Shown piece by piece: positions 1 through 9,307 of a DNA stretch of 64,000 nucleotides. Location: positions 1-64,000 of the forward strand of contig NZ_QXGK01000003.1 in assembly GCF_003952945.1 (NCBI RefSeq). The letters are read 5' to 3'. Positions within the stretch are counted from its first letter, which is position 1, and every line of letters begins with the position of its first letter. The notes under the pieces were generated by a model. That model did no database searches, was not told the DNA's origin, and worked only from the letters and a program-made list of their open reading frames with translations. This stretch comes from Bifidobacterium samirii (GTDB lineage Bacteria; Actinomycetota; Actinomycetes; Actinomycetales; Bifidobacteriaceae). The position numbers and the translations under genes were made by a program.

Positions 1-132
1 TGCCGCTTCGTCGCCATGCTGATCCTGTCTTCCATAAGACAAGCCAAACAGGACCGATACCGTTCGCGCTCATTCCCGATGAGGCACCACCACACCCTAC
101 GCGCTCAAAAAACGTGAGGCACGTCGCGTATA

Positions 133-1224
<1,092 letters not shown>

Positions 1225-1249
1225 GCGGCTGCCGCTGAAACAGGGGTGT

Positions 1250-1281
1250 GGCTCCTCCGGACCGTGGCGTCCGGGGGAGCC
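1250..1281 (+). other. Intercistronic hairpin between rfbB and rfbCD
   Basis: Thirteen-base arms (1250-1262 and 1269-1281) pair completely if one G-U wobble is allowed, around a six-base loop. No T-run follows, and the ribosome site of the next gene (GGAGGT, 1291-1296) lies ten bases downstream. It is more likely an mRNA-processing or stabilising element inside the operon than a terminator. Confidence 0.5.
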
Positions 1282-1303
1282 GTTCGTGATGGAGGTGACT
1301 GGT

Positions 1304-2752
1304 ATGGAGTTCGGTAAGGAACTGAAGGTTACGGAGACGAATATTCCGGGTCTGCTGGTGTTCGATCTGCCGGTGCATGGTGACAATCGTGGCTGGTTCA
1401 AGGAGAACTGGCAGCGCGCGAAGATGACCGGACTGGGTCTGCCGGATTTCGGTCCGGTGCAGAACAACATCAGCTTCAATGCGTCGAAGGGCGTGACGCG
1501 CGGCATCCATGCGGAGCCGTGGGACAAGTACATCAGCATCGCGGCGGGTTCGGTGTTCGGCGCGTGGGTGGACCTGCGTCCGGGCGAGAGCTTCGGCCAG
1601 GTGTACACCACGGTGCTGGACCCGTCGAAGGCGATCTTCGTGCCGCGTGGCGTGGGCAACAGCTTCCAGGCGTTGGAGGATGGTACCGCGTACACGTATC
1701 TGGTGAACGCGCATTGGAGTCTGGAGCAGAAGGGCTCGTACACGTTCGTGAACCTCGCGGACCCGGATCTGGCGATCGGGTGGCCGATCCCGTTGGACGA
1801 GTGCGAGCTGAGCGACGCGGACACGCGTCACCCGATGCTCAGGGACGCGCGTCCGATGGCGCCGAAGCGCACGCTGGTGACCGGCTGCAACGGACAATTG
1901 GGCCGTGCGATCCGCGCGTACGCGGAGGCGCATGGTCTGGAGGGGTTCGAGTACACGGACATCGACGGGTTCGACTTTTCCGACCCGACTGCCTACGACC
2001 GGTATGACTGGAGTCTGTACGGGACCATCATCAACGCGGGCGCCTACACCGCGGTCGACCTGGCCGAGACCCCCGAGGGGCGTGCGGCGGCGTGGAAGGC
2101 GAACGCGCAGGGCCCGGCCCTGCTGGCGCGCGTGGCGGCGGAGCATCACATCACGCTGGTGCATGTGAGCTCGGACTACGTGTTCGACGGGACCGCCGGG
2201 GAGCATGCGGAGGGCGAGGCGTTCTCCCCGCTGGGCGTGTACGGGCAGACCAAGGCGGCGGGCGACATCGCGGTGGCGAACGCGCCGGAGCATTACATCG
2301 TGCGTTCGAGCTGGGTGATCGGCGAGGGCCGCAACTTCGTGAGGACCATGATGACGCTGTCGGACCGTGTCGCGGACCCGCAGGACGCTCTCGAGCAGGT
2401 GACCGTGGTGGACGACCAGTACGGCCGACTCACGTTCACCAAGGACATGGCCGAGGCCATCTTCCATCTGCTGGACAGCCGCGCCCCGTACGGCACGTAC
2501 AACCTGACCGGTTCGGGCGCGGTGAGGAGCTGGGCCGAGATCGCGGCCGAGGTGTTCGACCTGACGAACGGGAACGGCGACCGGGTGAAGCCGATCAGCA
2601 CCGCGGAGTACTTCGCGAACGCGAAGAACCCGGTGAGCCCGCGCCCCACGCATTCCGCGCTGGACCTGTCGAAGATCGGGTCGACCGGTTACACGCCCGC
2701 GGACTGGGAGGAAACCCTCAGCGCCTACGTGAAGCAGGAGCTGGGCAAGTAG
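1304..2752 (+). CDS. rfbCD: Fused dTDP-4-dehydrorhamnose 3,5-epimerase / dTDP-4-dehydrorhamnose reductase (RmlC-RmlD)
   Basis: One 482-residue polypeptide that carries out the last two steps of dTDP-L-rhamnose synthesis. Residues 1 to about 185 form the RmlC cupin epimerase, with H69 in the conserved RGIHAEP context. Residues from about 187 are the RmlD reductase, with the NADP-binding TGCNGQLG and the catalytic Y313-x3-K317 (YGQTK). The fusion is known in bifidobacteria and streptococci. I chose the ATG at 1304 because GGAGGT (1291-1296) lies seven bases upstream. An in-frame ATG at 1289 has a worse context. A strong terminator follows. Confidence 0.93.
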   Translation: MEFGKELKVTETNIPGLLVFDLPVHGDNRGWFKENWQRAKMTGLGLPDFGPVQNNISFNASKGVTRGIHAEPWDKYISIAAGSVFGAWVDLRPGESFGQVYTTVLDPSKAIFVPRGVGNSFQALEDGTAYTYLVNAHWSLEQKGSYTFVNLADPDLAIGWPIPLDECELSDADTRHPMLRDARPMAPKRTLVTGCNGQLGRAIRAYAEAHGLEGFEYTDIDGFDFSDPTAYDRYDWSLYGTIINAGAYTAVDLAETPEGRAAAWKANAQGPALLARVAAEHHITLVHVSSDYVFDGTAGEHAEGEAFSPLGVYGQTKAAGDIAVANAPEHYIVRSSWVIGEGRNFVRTMMTLSDRVADPQDALEQVTVVDDQYGRLTFTKDMAEAIFHLLDSRAPYGTYNLTGSGAVRSWAEIAAEVFDLTNGNGDRVKPISTAEYFANAKNPVSPRPTHSALDLSKIGSTGYTPADWEETLSAYVKQELGK

Positions 2753-2782
2753 TAGGTAACGGTCCGTGTTCTTGACGGACTG

Positions 2783-2821
2783 TGGTGGGGCGTCGCGCAG
2801 ATAGTGTGCGGCGCCCCACCA
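2783..2821 (+). terminator. Terminator of the rfbB-rfbCD operon
   Basis: Ten-base perfect arms TGGTGGGGCG (2783-2792) and CGCCCCACCA (2812-2821) follow the rfbCD stop. There is no long T-run. Confidence 0.7.
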
Positions 2822-3096
2822 TTATGAACAGAGTGACCTGCATGCAGGAGCCACTGACGACAACGTCCCTCCGGATCATCAACAATAGGATAGGAAAGTC
2901 ATACTGGAACCGGCGACCAGGTCCCGACTATCGGACCTACCAAACATGGTAACGGGCGGGAGCGTCGTGTTGTCTGTCACGTATTGCGTATTAGGGGAGT
3001 GGTTGGGCGTGGGCGCTGCTGCATGTGAGAGGATATGCGGGTAAGCTGGGACTTGTTTGCTTGTCAAATGTGTATATATAGGAAGGCGTTCCGATT
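2822..3096 (+). promoter_or_regulatory. Non-coding gap with the rfbA promoter
   Basis: Bases 2753-3096 contain no credible gene. A promoter is visible near the end: TTGTTT at 3053-3058 and TATATA at 3075-3080, 16 bases apart. AGGAAGG follows before the rfbA ATG. rfbA therefore seems to be transcribed separately from rfbB-rfbCD. Confidence 0.5.
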
Positions 3097-3996
3097 ATGA
3101 AGGGCATTATTCTCGCCGGTGGTTCGGGCACGAGGCTGTACCCGTTGACGACGGTCACGTCGAAGCAGCTGCTACCGGTGTACGACAAGCCGATGATTTA
3201 CTACCCGCTGAGCGTACTCATGCTCGCGGGTATTCGTGACATTTTGATTATCAGCACGCCGAAGGATTTGCCGAACTTTGAACGGCTCCTTGGCGATGGT
3301 TCGGCATATGGCGTGCACTTCAGCTATGTCGTGCAGCCTTCTCCCGACGGTCTGGCGCAGGCGTTCCTGCTGGGCGAGGAGTTCATTGACGGCGAGCCGT
3401 GCGCACTGGTGCTGGGCGATAACATCTTCTACGGCAATGGCCTTGGCACGACCTTGCGTAAGGCGGCTGACCGCGCTGAACACGGAGGATCGAGCGTGTT
3501 CGGCTACTATGTGGACGATCCGGAACGCTACGGCGTGGTGGAGTTTGACGCTGACAACAAGGCCGTGTCGATCGAGGAGAAGCCCGCCGAGCCGAAATCC
3601 CATTACGCGGTGACGGGCCTGTACTTCTACGACAACCGCGTTGTCGAATTCGCCAAGCAGGTGAAGCCCTCCGCGCGTGGAGAACTGGAGATCACCGACC
3701 TCAACCAGATGTATCTGGATGACGGGTCCCTGAACGTGCGTACGCTGGGCCGCGGCTACGCGTGGCTGGACACCGGCACGATGGACTCGCTGTACGAGGC
3801 GGGCGAGTTCGTGCGCACCGTGCAGCGCGCCCAGGGCCTGCCGATCGCGGTAGTGGAGGAGATTGCGTTCGAGAACGGCTGGATCGACCGTGAAGCGCTG
3901 CTGCAGTCCGCCGACCGGTACGGCAAGTCCCCATATGGTCAGCACCTGCGCGATGTTGCCGAAGGCCGAGTGGTCCTCGTCTCCAACCATTATTAG
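3097..3996 (+). CDS. rfbA: Glucose-1-phosphate thymidylyltransferase (RmlA/RfbA)
   Basis: First enzyme of the dTDP-rhamnose pathway: makes dTDP-glucose from glucose-1-phosphate and dTTP. At 299 residues it matches the usual length of about 290. The signature [11 protein letters not shown] occupies residues 8-18, and LGDNIFYG and [15 protein letters not shown] are typical sugar-nucleotide-binding segments. It has its own promoter. The complete rfbA/B/C/D set is present within 3.8 kb. The AT-rich island starts directly after the stop codon. Confidence 0.95.
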   Translation: MKGIILAGGSGTRLYPLTTVTSKQLLPVYDKPMIYYPLSVLMLAGIRDILIISTPKDLPNFERLLGDGSAYGVHFSYVVQPSPDGLAQAFLLGEEFIDGEPCALVLGDNIFYGNGLGTTLRKAADRAEHGGSSVFGYYVDDPERYGVVEFDADNKAVSIEEKPAEPKSHYAVTGLYFYDNRVVEFAKQVKPSARGELEITDLNQMYLDDGSLNVRTLGRGYAWLDTGTMDSLYEAGEFVRTVQRAQGLPIAVVEEIAFENGWIDREALLQSADRYGKSPYGQHLRDVAEGRVVLVSNHY

Positions 3997-4004
3997 ATAT
4001 AGGA

Positions 4005-4042
4005 GATGGATGCTATTTGGCGGCTGTCATATAGCATCCATC
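4005..4042. repeat. Perfect 12-bp inverted repeat at the left island edge
   Basis: GATGGATGCTAT (4005-4016) and ATAGCATCCATC (4031-4042) enclose a 14-base loop just after rfbA. There is no T-run. It may serve as the rfbA terminator or mark the island junction. The sequence does not decide between these. Confidence 0.55.
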
Positions 4043-4083
4043 ATAAGAGATGAAAATGAAGCCCCTTTTATACAATTATAAGT

Positions 4084-4749
4084 ATGACGTGTGTTGAAAC
4101 AAGTTCGATGAGCTGGTGGGAAGCTGTCACTCTGTTGCTCGCTCTCATATCAGCGATTGGTATGGGGTGGCAGATATTCAGAGCGGAGACGGTACTGCCT
4201 CCAGCTGTGTTGAACATTGAATGGGATGATCATGGACTGGTATGGGATTCAGTATTGAATCGTCTGCGAATTGATATTGCCGTGCGGCCGGCTTTTGGTT
4301 TCGTTCTTTATGACGCTAAAATTATCGAAACGACTGATTGGCCTCAACCTCGAGCAAACTGGTTGAAACGGTATTGCAATCGTGTTACCGAAGATGGAGA
4401 ACCGTTACGTCATATCGTTCGGTTCGAAGAGAACGACTCTGTGAAATTTGTCGTGCAATCTTTTTCCTTATCTGTTGCGTTGCGTCGTCCGGTAGCGAAT
4501 GCGTGGCTTGTTGAAGTCTCTGATTCTGGTGAGATTGAGAATCATGTTCGCCTTCCAAAGGTAACGATTAAGATGTGGAGATGGTTCCCGGGTGCCGTCA
4601 TCATCGATTTTTGTAACCGCTTCTTGCGAAGGTGCTGTTGCCCGCTACGTTTTCCATTGGGACAATGGAAGATTGAGAAGACCGACTGCCGTAGTGTAAT
4701 TCCATACGACGCTCTATCTCGCAGCAGACATAATGGTAAGCCATTTTAG
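4084..4749 (+). CDS. Hypothetical membrane-anchored protein
   Basis: A 221-residue protein that I do not recognise. One membrane segment is visible near the N-terminus (about residues 12-30, WWEAVTLLLALISAIGMGWQ). A soluble region follows, then a Cys/Arg-rich patch near residue 185 (FLRRCCCP). The start ATG has no Shine-Dalgarno sequence. TACAAT at 4071-4076 ends seven bases before it, so the mRNA may be leaderless. Codon use is AT-rich like the rest of the island. A run of nine Gs begins 17 bases after the stop. Similar single-span proteins sit beside defence genes elsewhere, but no function can be assigned. Confidence 0.65.
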   Translation: MTCVETSSMSWWEAVTLLLALISAIGMGWQIFRAETVLPPAVLNIEWDDHGLVWDSVLNRLRIDIAVRPAFGFVLYDAKIIETTDWPQPRANWLKRYCNRVTEDGEPLRHIVRFEENDSVKFVVQSFSLSVALRRPVANAWLVEVSDSGEIENHVRLPKVTIKMWRWFPGAVIIDFCNRFLRRCCCPLRFPLGQWKIEKTDCRSVIPYDALSRSRHNGKPF

Positions 4750-4765
4750 AGTGTGTCTATTCAGC

Positions 4766-4774
4766 GGGGGGGGG
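4766..4774 (+). repeat. Homopolymer tract of nine G
   Basis: A G9 run lies 17 bases after the stop of the membrane protein gene. It stands out in an AT-rich context, and runs of this length are prone to slippage in replication. It is not inside a recognisable reading frame as given. Confidence 0.9.
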
Positions 4775-4986
4775 CTTGTGTCTGAACTTTGTTGTTTCCG
4801 GAATTGCTCAACCCGATATCGTATACGTTCGTGCGATTAGTCTGGGACCGATGGTCCGGCTATGAGGCCGATTCATGCTCGGTCTTGATGCGAATATTCT
4901 TAGCGCCAGACAATGGAGTCCAGTAAAACATCGCCATCCTTAACGAAAAACACCGACTTGATAAAACAAAGAGGAGTTTCTGAGGC

Positions 4987-5106
4987 GTGAGCATTTACGG
5001 GCTCTTGGTGATTCTGGACGAGTACATAGTCTGGTACAAGGGAGCCACATCAAGGCTGAGCATGAACATCATGGACAGGCGTGTCCGGCTGTGGTTCGTC
5101 GTCTGA
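4987..5106 (+). pseudogene. Remnant of an IS3-type transposase C-terminus
   Basis: The 39-residue frame contains LLVILDEYIVWYKGATSRLS. This resembles the conserved IS3-family OrfB end (pattern DEYI-WYN---IKLSL), and is followed by GTCCAACAAAACACTGTC, reminiscent of the terminal sequence of such elements. No other transposase part is left. The identification rests on pattern similarity only. Confidence 0.4.
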
Positions 5107-5286
5107 GTGCTATCCACGACACTGACAAACGACTGCTCAGACAACAAAGTCCAACAAAACACTGTCACCTCGAATTGGAGTTGGAGTAACATTATTTATT
5201 ATATTTTACTTTCTTGAGCAATTCTGATTAATGAGGTGCTCGAGATAGTAAGTATAATTTGGTAAACCGATATCAAAGGTGGATGA

Positions 5287-5801
5287 ATGTCATCATCATT
5301 CAAAATCAATAAGAATGCGATTCGGAAAATGCGTGAAGAAATTCAAAAAGAAATTAATAAAAAGCCGGTAACTATTCCTCTATATGCGGAACCGACTATG
5401 ATAGGTGAAACATCATTTGCGGCTTCTAATAATACTATCACCATTAATGCTGGAGATAATGCGTAGATTGCGTTGAGCGGACAGAATGTACATCAGGAAC
5501 GGACTATTCGTATTGGTAGTGATGATTCCGAGGAGCTAAAAGATATCCTGCAGGACATCTTGACTAAGTTGGATAATCTGGAGTTACCTGCTGAAGATGA
5601 TCAAGAACTACGCGAGTCTATTCAGGAAACAATTACCGAGATCGATTCGCCAACACCGGATACGGGGGGAAGATTTGTGGACTTTTGCGATTGATAAAAA
5701 GAATCATTGCCCCAATTGGAACATCAATGATTAACGGTCTGGCGAGTGATGCGAGTGATCTTGTTCGACAATGGTTGGAACAAATTTCGCAATTCATGTA
5801 G
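5287..5801 (+). pseudogene. Small conserved-type protein gene broken by an amber codon and a frameshift
   Basis: A frame starting at ATG 5287 (AAAGGTGG upstream) encodes 59 residues and stops at TAG 5464-5466. The same frame continues uninterrupted from ATT GCG TTG at 5467 to a TGA at 5692-5694. Adding one G to the G6 tract at 5664-5669 opens the other frame to TAG 5799-5801, ending in a plausible helix (RIIAPIGTSMINGLASDASD). Repairing both lesions gives one protein of about 171 residues; CAG to TAG would be the simplest first lesion. Alternatives are two small genes (5287-5466 and 5473-5694, TTG start), or programmed -1 shifting at the heptamer G GGG GGA. The function is unknown. It lies directly upstream of Shedu. 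Confidence 0.6.
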
Positions 5802-5896
5802 TTTCAATCAACGTGACTTGGTTTGTTTTATCTCGCTAAGAAGGTGGCGCAAAGCAAGTCGTATTGGATATTATATTATCAATTGGTGAGGTTGAT

Positions 5897-7117
5897 ATGA
5901 CTATTCGTTTTGAACGCAGAGATGATAAGTTGGTTTTAATTTATTGGCCAGAATTCATGACAGCTGAAGAAATTCTCGATAAATTAAGAGACGAAGGTGT
6001 CTGGCACATCAAAACATGTTTCCATATTACCGAGAAGCATATTATATATTCAGATGATGCTGATGAATTGCTTTTCTGTGTTGGTGAGGTGGGTGTGGAA
6101 TATACTAGAATAGATAAAGATGTCTTTGGTGTTGATCATGATTTCTATTTCTCAAATTCTTTCAATCTGTATGAACGTCATTTTGTTGCTTCTCGGAATG
6201 TTTGTATTCTCCCTAAAATTGATAGAGTTATAAACTCTGACGTATATATAGGTGGGAGCGCAAAGGAGTGTTGCATTCCAAAGAATGACTATGAGTTTTT
6301 AATTAAGAACTTTCCTAAAACAGCTGAGTTAAATCGCTATGTAAATGCTCGAATTGCTTCTATTGTTGAGGAGTTTTTCCCGCTGGTAAATTACCATGAA
6401 GAAAAGTTTGATGCTATCTTGAGAAGAAAAAATAAAGCTCTGTCAGATAGATTCTCTCGTAAAAAAACATTGTTTCAAAAAAGACTTGATGATGAACGTG
6501 ATCGAATTGATGAGATTCAAGAAGAATTCGAAAATATCTTAAGCCAAGAAGAAGTTGTGAGTGAAGAAGAGTGGCAGGAGAAGGTGTATAGCATTCTGCG
6601 ACTTCTTTATCCTAAGTATATTGCTGGTATTCGTGAAGTGAGAATTGATGGGGTGGACCGTAATGACAAGCGCCCAGATTTTGTTTTGGTTGATGCAAAT
6701 GGATATCTCGATGTACTGGAAATTAAAAAAGCGAATGTCAAAATTCTGACTGAACAACCTTCATATCGTAATAATTATATACCTGTACGTGAACTCGCTG
6801 GCGCAGTGCAGCAAATGGAGAAGTATCTCCAATGTCTCAACGCATTAGAAAAAACTGGTAAGAAAAAGCTTTGTGAGCAGATGTATGATTTTCTACCTGA
6901 TGCGATTGAAGTCAAGATTTTGAATCCTCAAGGTCTTCTGCTCTTGGGGAGAAGCAAGGATTTTAATGAACGGCAGAAGAATGACTTTGAACTAATTAAG
7001 AGACAGTATAAAAACATAGTGGAAATTATGACTTATGACGACTTGTTGCAGCGAATCAAGAATATTAGTGCCGCGCTTCATCATGAGCCGCAAAATAGCA
7101 GCGGTTCCACTCGATAG
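5897..7117 (+). CDS. sduA: Shedu-type anti-phage nuclease (SduA, DUF4263)
   Basis: A single-gene defence protein of 406 residues. The C-terminal third carries a PD-(D/E)xK nuclease core: PDF with D261, then E275-I-K277 in the segment YLDVLEIKKAN. This is the hallmark of the DUF4263 domain of Shedu, which cuts nucleic acid during phage infection. The first ~150 residues are a variable N-terminal part, as is usual in Shedu proteins. A charged, probably coiled region (about 170-225) precedes the nuclease. I prefer ATG 5897 because GGTGAGG lies five bases upstream; an in-frame TTG at 5864 lacks such a site. AT-rich codon use indicates transfer. It sits next to a second defence module. Confidence 0.82.
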   Translation: MTIRFERRDDKLVLIYWPEFMTAEEILDKLRDEGVWHIKTCFHITEKHIIYSDDADELLFCVGEVGVEYTRIDKDVFGVDHDFYFSNSFNLYERHFVASRNVCILPKIDRVINSDVYIGGSAKECCIPKNDYEFLIKNFPKTAELNRYVNARIASIVEEFFPLVNYHEEKFDAILRRKNKALSDRFSRKKTLFQKRLDDERDRIDEIQEEFENILSQEEVVSEEEWQEKVYSILRLLYPKYIAGIREVRIDGVDRNDKRPDFVLVDANGYLDVLEIKKANVKILTEQPSYRNNYIPVRELAGAVQQMEKYLQCLNALEKTGKKKLCEQMYDFLPDAIEVKILNPQGLLLLGRSKDFNERQKNDFELIKRQYKNIVEIMTYDDLLQRIKNISAALHHEPQNSSGSTR

Positions 7118-7441
7118 CTAAGATTGTCATCTATTGCGCTTATGAAAGCGTTCTGCTGATTCTGTTTGCTCCTAGCTGGGGTGGGAGAGAACCAGCAGAA
7201 TTTCTTATCGCCATAGCGGTGAATTCTCCCAATCGTCGGGAATTCCATATCAGACTTTGGAATCTGAGGATAGCTGCTCATGAGAGAACGGAACTTGCCC
7301 TTTCCAAGAAGAACGGATACCGATAATCCTTCAGGCGGAAGTGCCCCACTTGTTTGTATAAAATATATAATTGTTTATTCTTGAAAATATGTGATAAAAT
7401 CTAATGGTCACTATTTATGAAACGGATTAAGGATGTCGGTG
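7118..7441 (+). promoter_or_regulatory. Gap with the promoter of the DUF262/HEPN operon
   Basis: A clear promoter is visible: TTGTTT at 7371-7376 and TAAAAT at 7395-7400, 18 bases apart. Bases 7118-7330 contain no supported gene on the plus strand. A 66-codon frame on the minus strand (7081-7281) overlaps the Shedu end and cannot be supported. Confidence 0.55.
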
Positions 7442-8500
7442 ATGAATCAATCGGAGATACGTGAAGAGTTGTTGCAACAGCGGAGAAAGGTGGATTTTGA
7501 TAACTATGACTTAACTGTTGATGAAGTAATTAGACGAGTTTCTTCTAAAAGAATTGAAATAGCTCCTTCCTATCAAAGACAATTTCGATGGAATGCGGAG
7601 AGACAGTCGGCGTTAATTGAGTCTTTGCTTTTGGGTATCCCAATCCCTAATTTGTTTATGGCAACAAATTTAAATGAGAATGATGGCATGCAATGGGAAA
7701 TTGTAGATGGCTTGCAGAGAACCTTATCTCTTGTATCGTTCGCGGGGACGGAAACACAGCGCATTGATGCTGGACTCAGCAAGGAACCATTAAAGATTCA
7801 AGGTCTGCAAAAACTTAAATCAATTAATGATTTAACCTTTGATGAACTACCTAAAGATACGGCCGACTTGTTTCTTGACAGGCCGGTGAAGATTACTGTG
7901 CTTAATGATAAAAGCGACAAGCAAGTTCGTTTTGATTTATTTGAGAGATTGAATACTGGTGGCGTGACTCTAACTCCACAAGAAGTGCGGGAATGCATTT
8001 TCCGCGGAGATTTTATGGATATGCTGCAGGATCTATCGCAGTATGGGCCCTTTAGAGAAGTTGTTAAATTGCCCTTGGTAAAGGAGAAGGACGGTACGAG
8101 AGAGGAATATGTACTTCGTTTCTTTGCTTTTTATGATAGATATAAGGAATTTAATCACTCTGTGAAAGATTTCCTCAATTCATATACTGATTTCGCCTCT
8201 TCTCATGTGGATTTGCTAGAAGAAAAAACTTTACTTTTTAAGAGAACTTTTGATTTTCTTGCAGAATGCTTTCCGAATGGACTCACTCGTTCTAGGTCGA
8301 CAACTCCAGTTAATTTCTACGAAGGAGTCTCTGTGGGGGCTGCTTTAGCTCTTAAGAAAAATTCTCGTCTGGAGCCATCGAATGATCAATGCTGGATGGA
8401 GAGCCGTGAATTTGTTAATTCAGTAATTGGTGCAACTAACTCTGCTGTCAAAGTTCGTCGCAGGATTGAGTTGTCGAGGGATGGGTTCTTGAGCGCATGA
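7442..8500 (+). CDS. DUF262 domain protein (GmrSD N-terminal / ParB-like fold)
   Basis: About 352 residues. The N-terminal DUF262 signatures are YQRQFRW (near residue 45) and IVDGLQRTLSL (near residue 85), matching the family's YQR-x3-W and DG-x-QR-x2-TL motifs. DUF262 is the NTP-binding/nicking module of GmrS-type and BrxU-type restriction enzymes. Here the GmrD-like HNH half is absent, and a separate HEPN gene follows with a four-base ATGA overlap, so the two products probably act together. Start: ATG 7442 has AAGGA eight bases upstream; ATG 7433 has that site directly abutting it. Codon use is AT-rich. Confidence 0.8.
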   Translation: MNQSEIREELLQQRRKVDFDNYDLTVDEVIRRVSSKRIEIAPSYQRQFRWNAERQSALIESLLLGIPIPNLFMATNLNENDGMQWEIVDGLQRTLSLVSFAGTETQRIDAGLSKEPLKIQGLQKLKSINDLTFDELPKDTADLFLDRPVKITVLNDKSDKQVRFDLFERLNTGGVTLTPQEVRECIFRGDFMDMLQDLSQYGPFREVVKLPLVKEKDGTREEYVLRFFAFYDRYKEFNHSVKDFLNSYTDFASSHVDLLEEKTLLFKRTFDFLAECFPNGLTRSRSTTPVNFYEGVSVGAALALKKNSRLEPSNDQCWMESREFVNSVIGATNSAVKVRRRIELSRDGFLSA

Positions 8501-9162
8501 GAAATGTTAACTTGGAATCGATTGAAAATGATTTTCATCATAGAATGAGCTGTATACGGGACCTTATAAACGCTACGCATCCGAACGCTGATTTATCTGA
8601 TGAGAGTCCACGAATTTCTCCTACTGTGCAAAAGAGTGTCAGAGGCCTTGTCATTGTTATGCTGTTTGGTGCGTATGAGAAGACTGTAAAGTCTTTGTGT
8701 CAAGAATTGATTGAAACGGCATCTACGTTCCGCGGTAAACAAAAAAATTTAACGATGCCATTTCGTCTAATTGGAATTTTTAATCAAATTAATGCACTTC
8801 GAGATCAATCTATAAAACGTTCAACTATTTGGGAGCGAACACTTCCTGATCTCTTGGGGCGGATAGAAGGTGATGCCTCATTGCTTTGTAATACTTGGCC
8901 GGACAACGGTGAGTACATGAAGAGAAGTCAACTTAAATTATTTTGTCGTGTGTTTAATCTTAGTCAGGCGCTTCAACAATTAGGGCCGATTAATGATAAG
9001 TTGGATATGATTGTTGTAGAGAGAAATCAGATTGCACATGGTGAATTGACTGCCGAGGAAGTGGGGAGGCGTTATTCGGAAACTGAGATTCGAAGTTTAG
9101 TTGATGAGTGGGAAACGCGATGGACTTCTTTTTTTGACATCAGTCTCATCGATTGTGGATAA
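8497..9162 (+). CDS. HEPN-domain protein (MAE_28990/MAE_18760-like)
   Basis: A 221-residue, mostly helical protein. The diagnostic feature is R176-N-Q-I-A-H181, the R-x4-H active-site motif of HEPN ribonucleases, near the C-terminus. HEPN proteins of this group are repeatedly found as the partner of a DUF262 protein, with the gene pair read as a toxin/immunity or abortive-infection module. Here the genes overlap by four bases (ATGA), implying translational coupling. After the stop, AT-rich non-coding DNA runs 145 bases to the island's right edge. The RNase activity is inferred from the motif. Confidence 0.78.
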   Translation: MRNVNLESIENDFHHRMSCIRDLINATHPNADLSDESPRISPTVQKSVRGLVIVMLFGAYEKTVKSLCQELIETASTFRGKQKNLTMPFRLIGIFNQINALRDQSIKRSTIWERTLPDLLGRIEGDASLLCNTWPDNGEYMKRSQLKLFCRVFNLSQALQQLGPINDKLDMIVVERNQIAHGELTAEEVGRRYSETEIRSLVDEWETRWTSFFDISLIDCG

Positions 9163-9307
9163 TAGGTCATATTTTGTTTATAAAAATTCTTAATCTATTT
9201 AAAGGATTTAAGGTAATTTCAAAATGAGTTAAGTTGAAATATGTGTGTGAATTTATTCATTCAAAACTTATATTAATAGATACTGCACTGGCAATATACT
9301 GGTTGAT

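Larger units (their letters stand above)
4750..5286. other. Decayed intergenic stretch
   Basis: About 540 bases without an intact gene. It holds the G9 tract (4766-4774), a short transposase-like frame (4987-5106), and two similar segments that may be remains of element ends: AGTCCAGTAAAACA near 4918 and AGTCCAACAAAACA near 5145. It ends with the leader of the next small gene. Confidence 0.5.
3997..9307. other. AT-rich genomic island carrying defence genes
   Basis: Base composition changes sharply just after the rfbA stop and changes back at the membrane gene starting at 9308. Codons inside use A/T at third positions, while both flanks are strongly G/C-ending. Contents in order: a membrane protein, a G9 tract, an IS3-like transposase remnant, a small decayed gene, a Shedu nuclease, and a DUF262/HEPN pair. 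No integrase or tRNA is visible, so the mode of arrival is unknown. Acquisition by horizontal transfer is inferred from composition and content. Confidence 0.8.

Noticed and set aside
4995-5192. 65-codon minus-strand frame
   Set aside because: It lies opposite the transposase-like remnant, which gives a better explanation of the sequence.
7081-7281. 66-codon minus-strand frame overlapping the Shedu 3' end
   Set aside because: No ribosome site, overlaps a strong gene, and no family is recognised. A gene remnant cannot be excluded.
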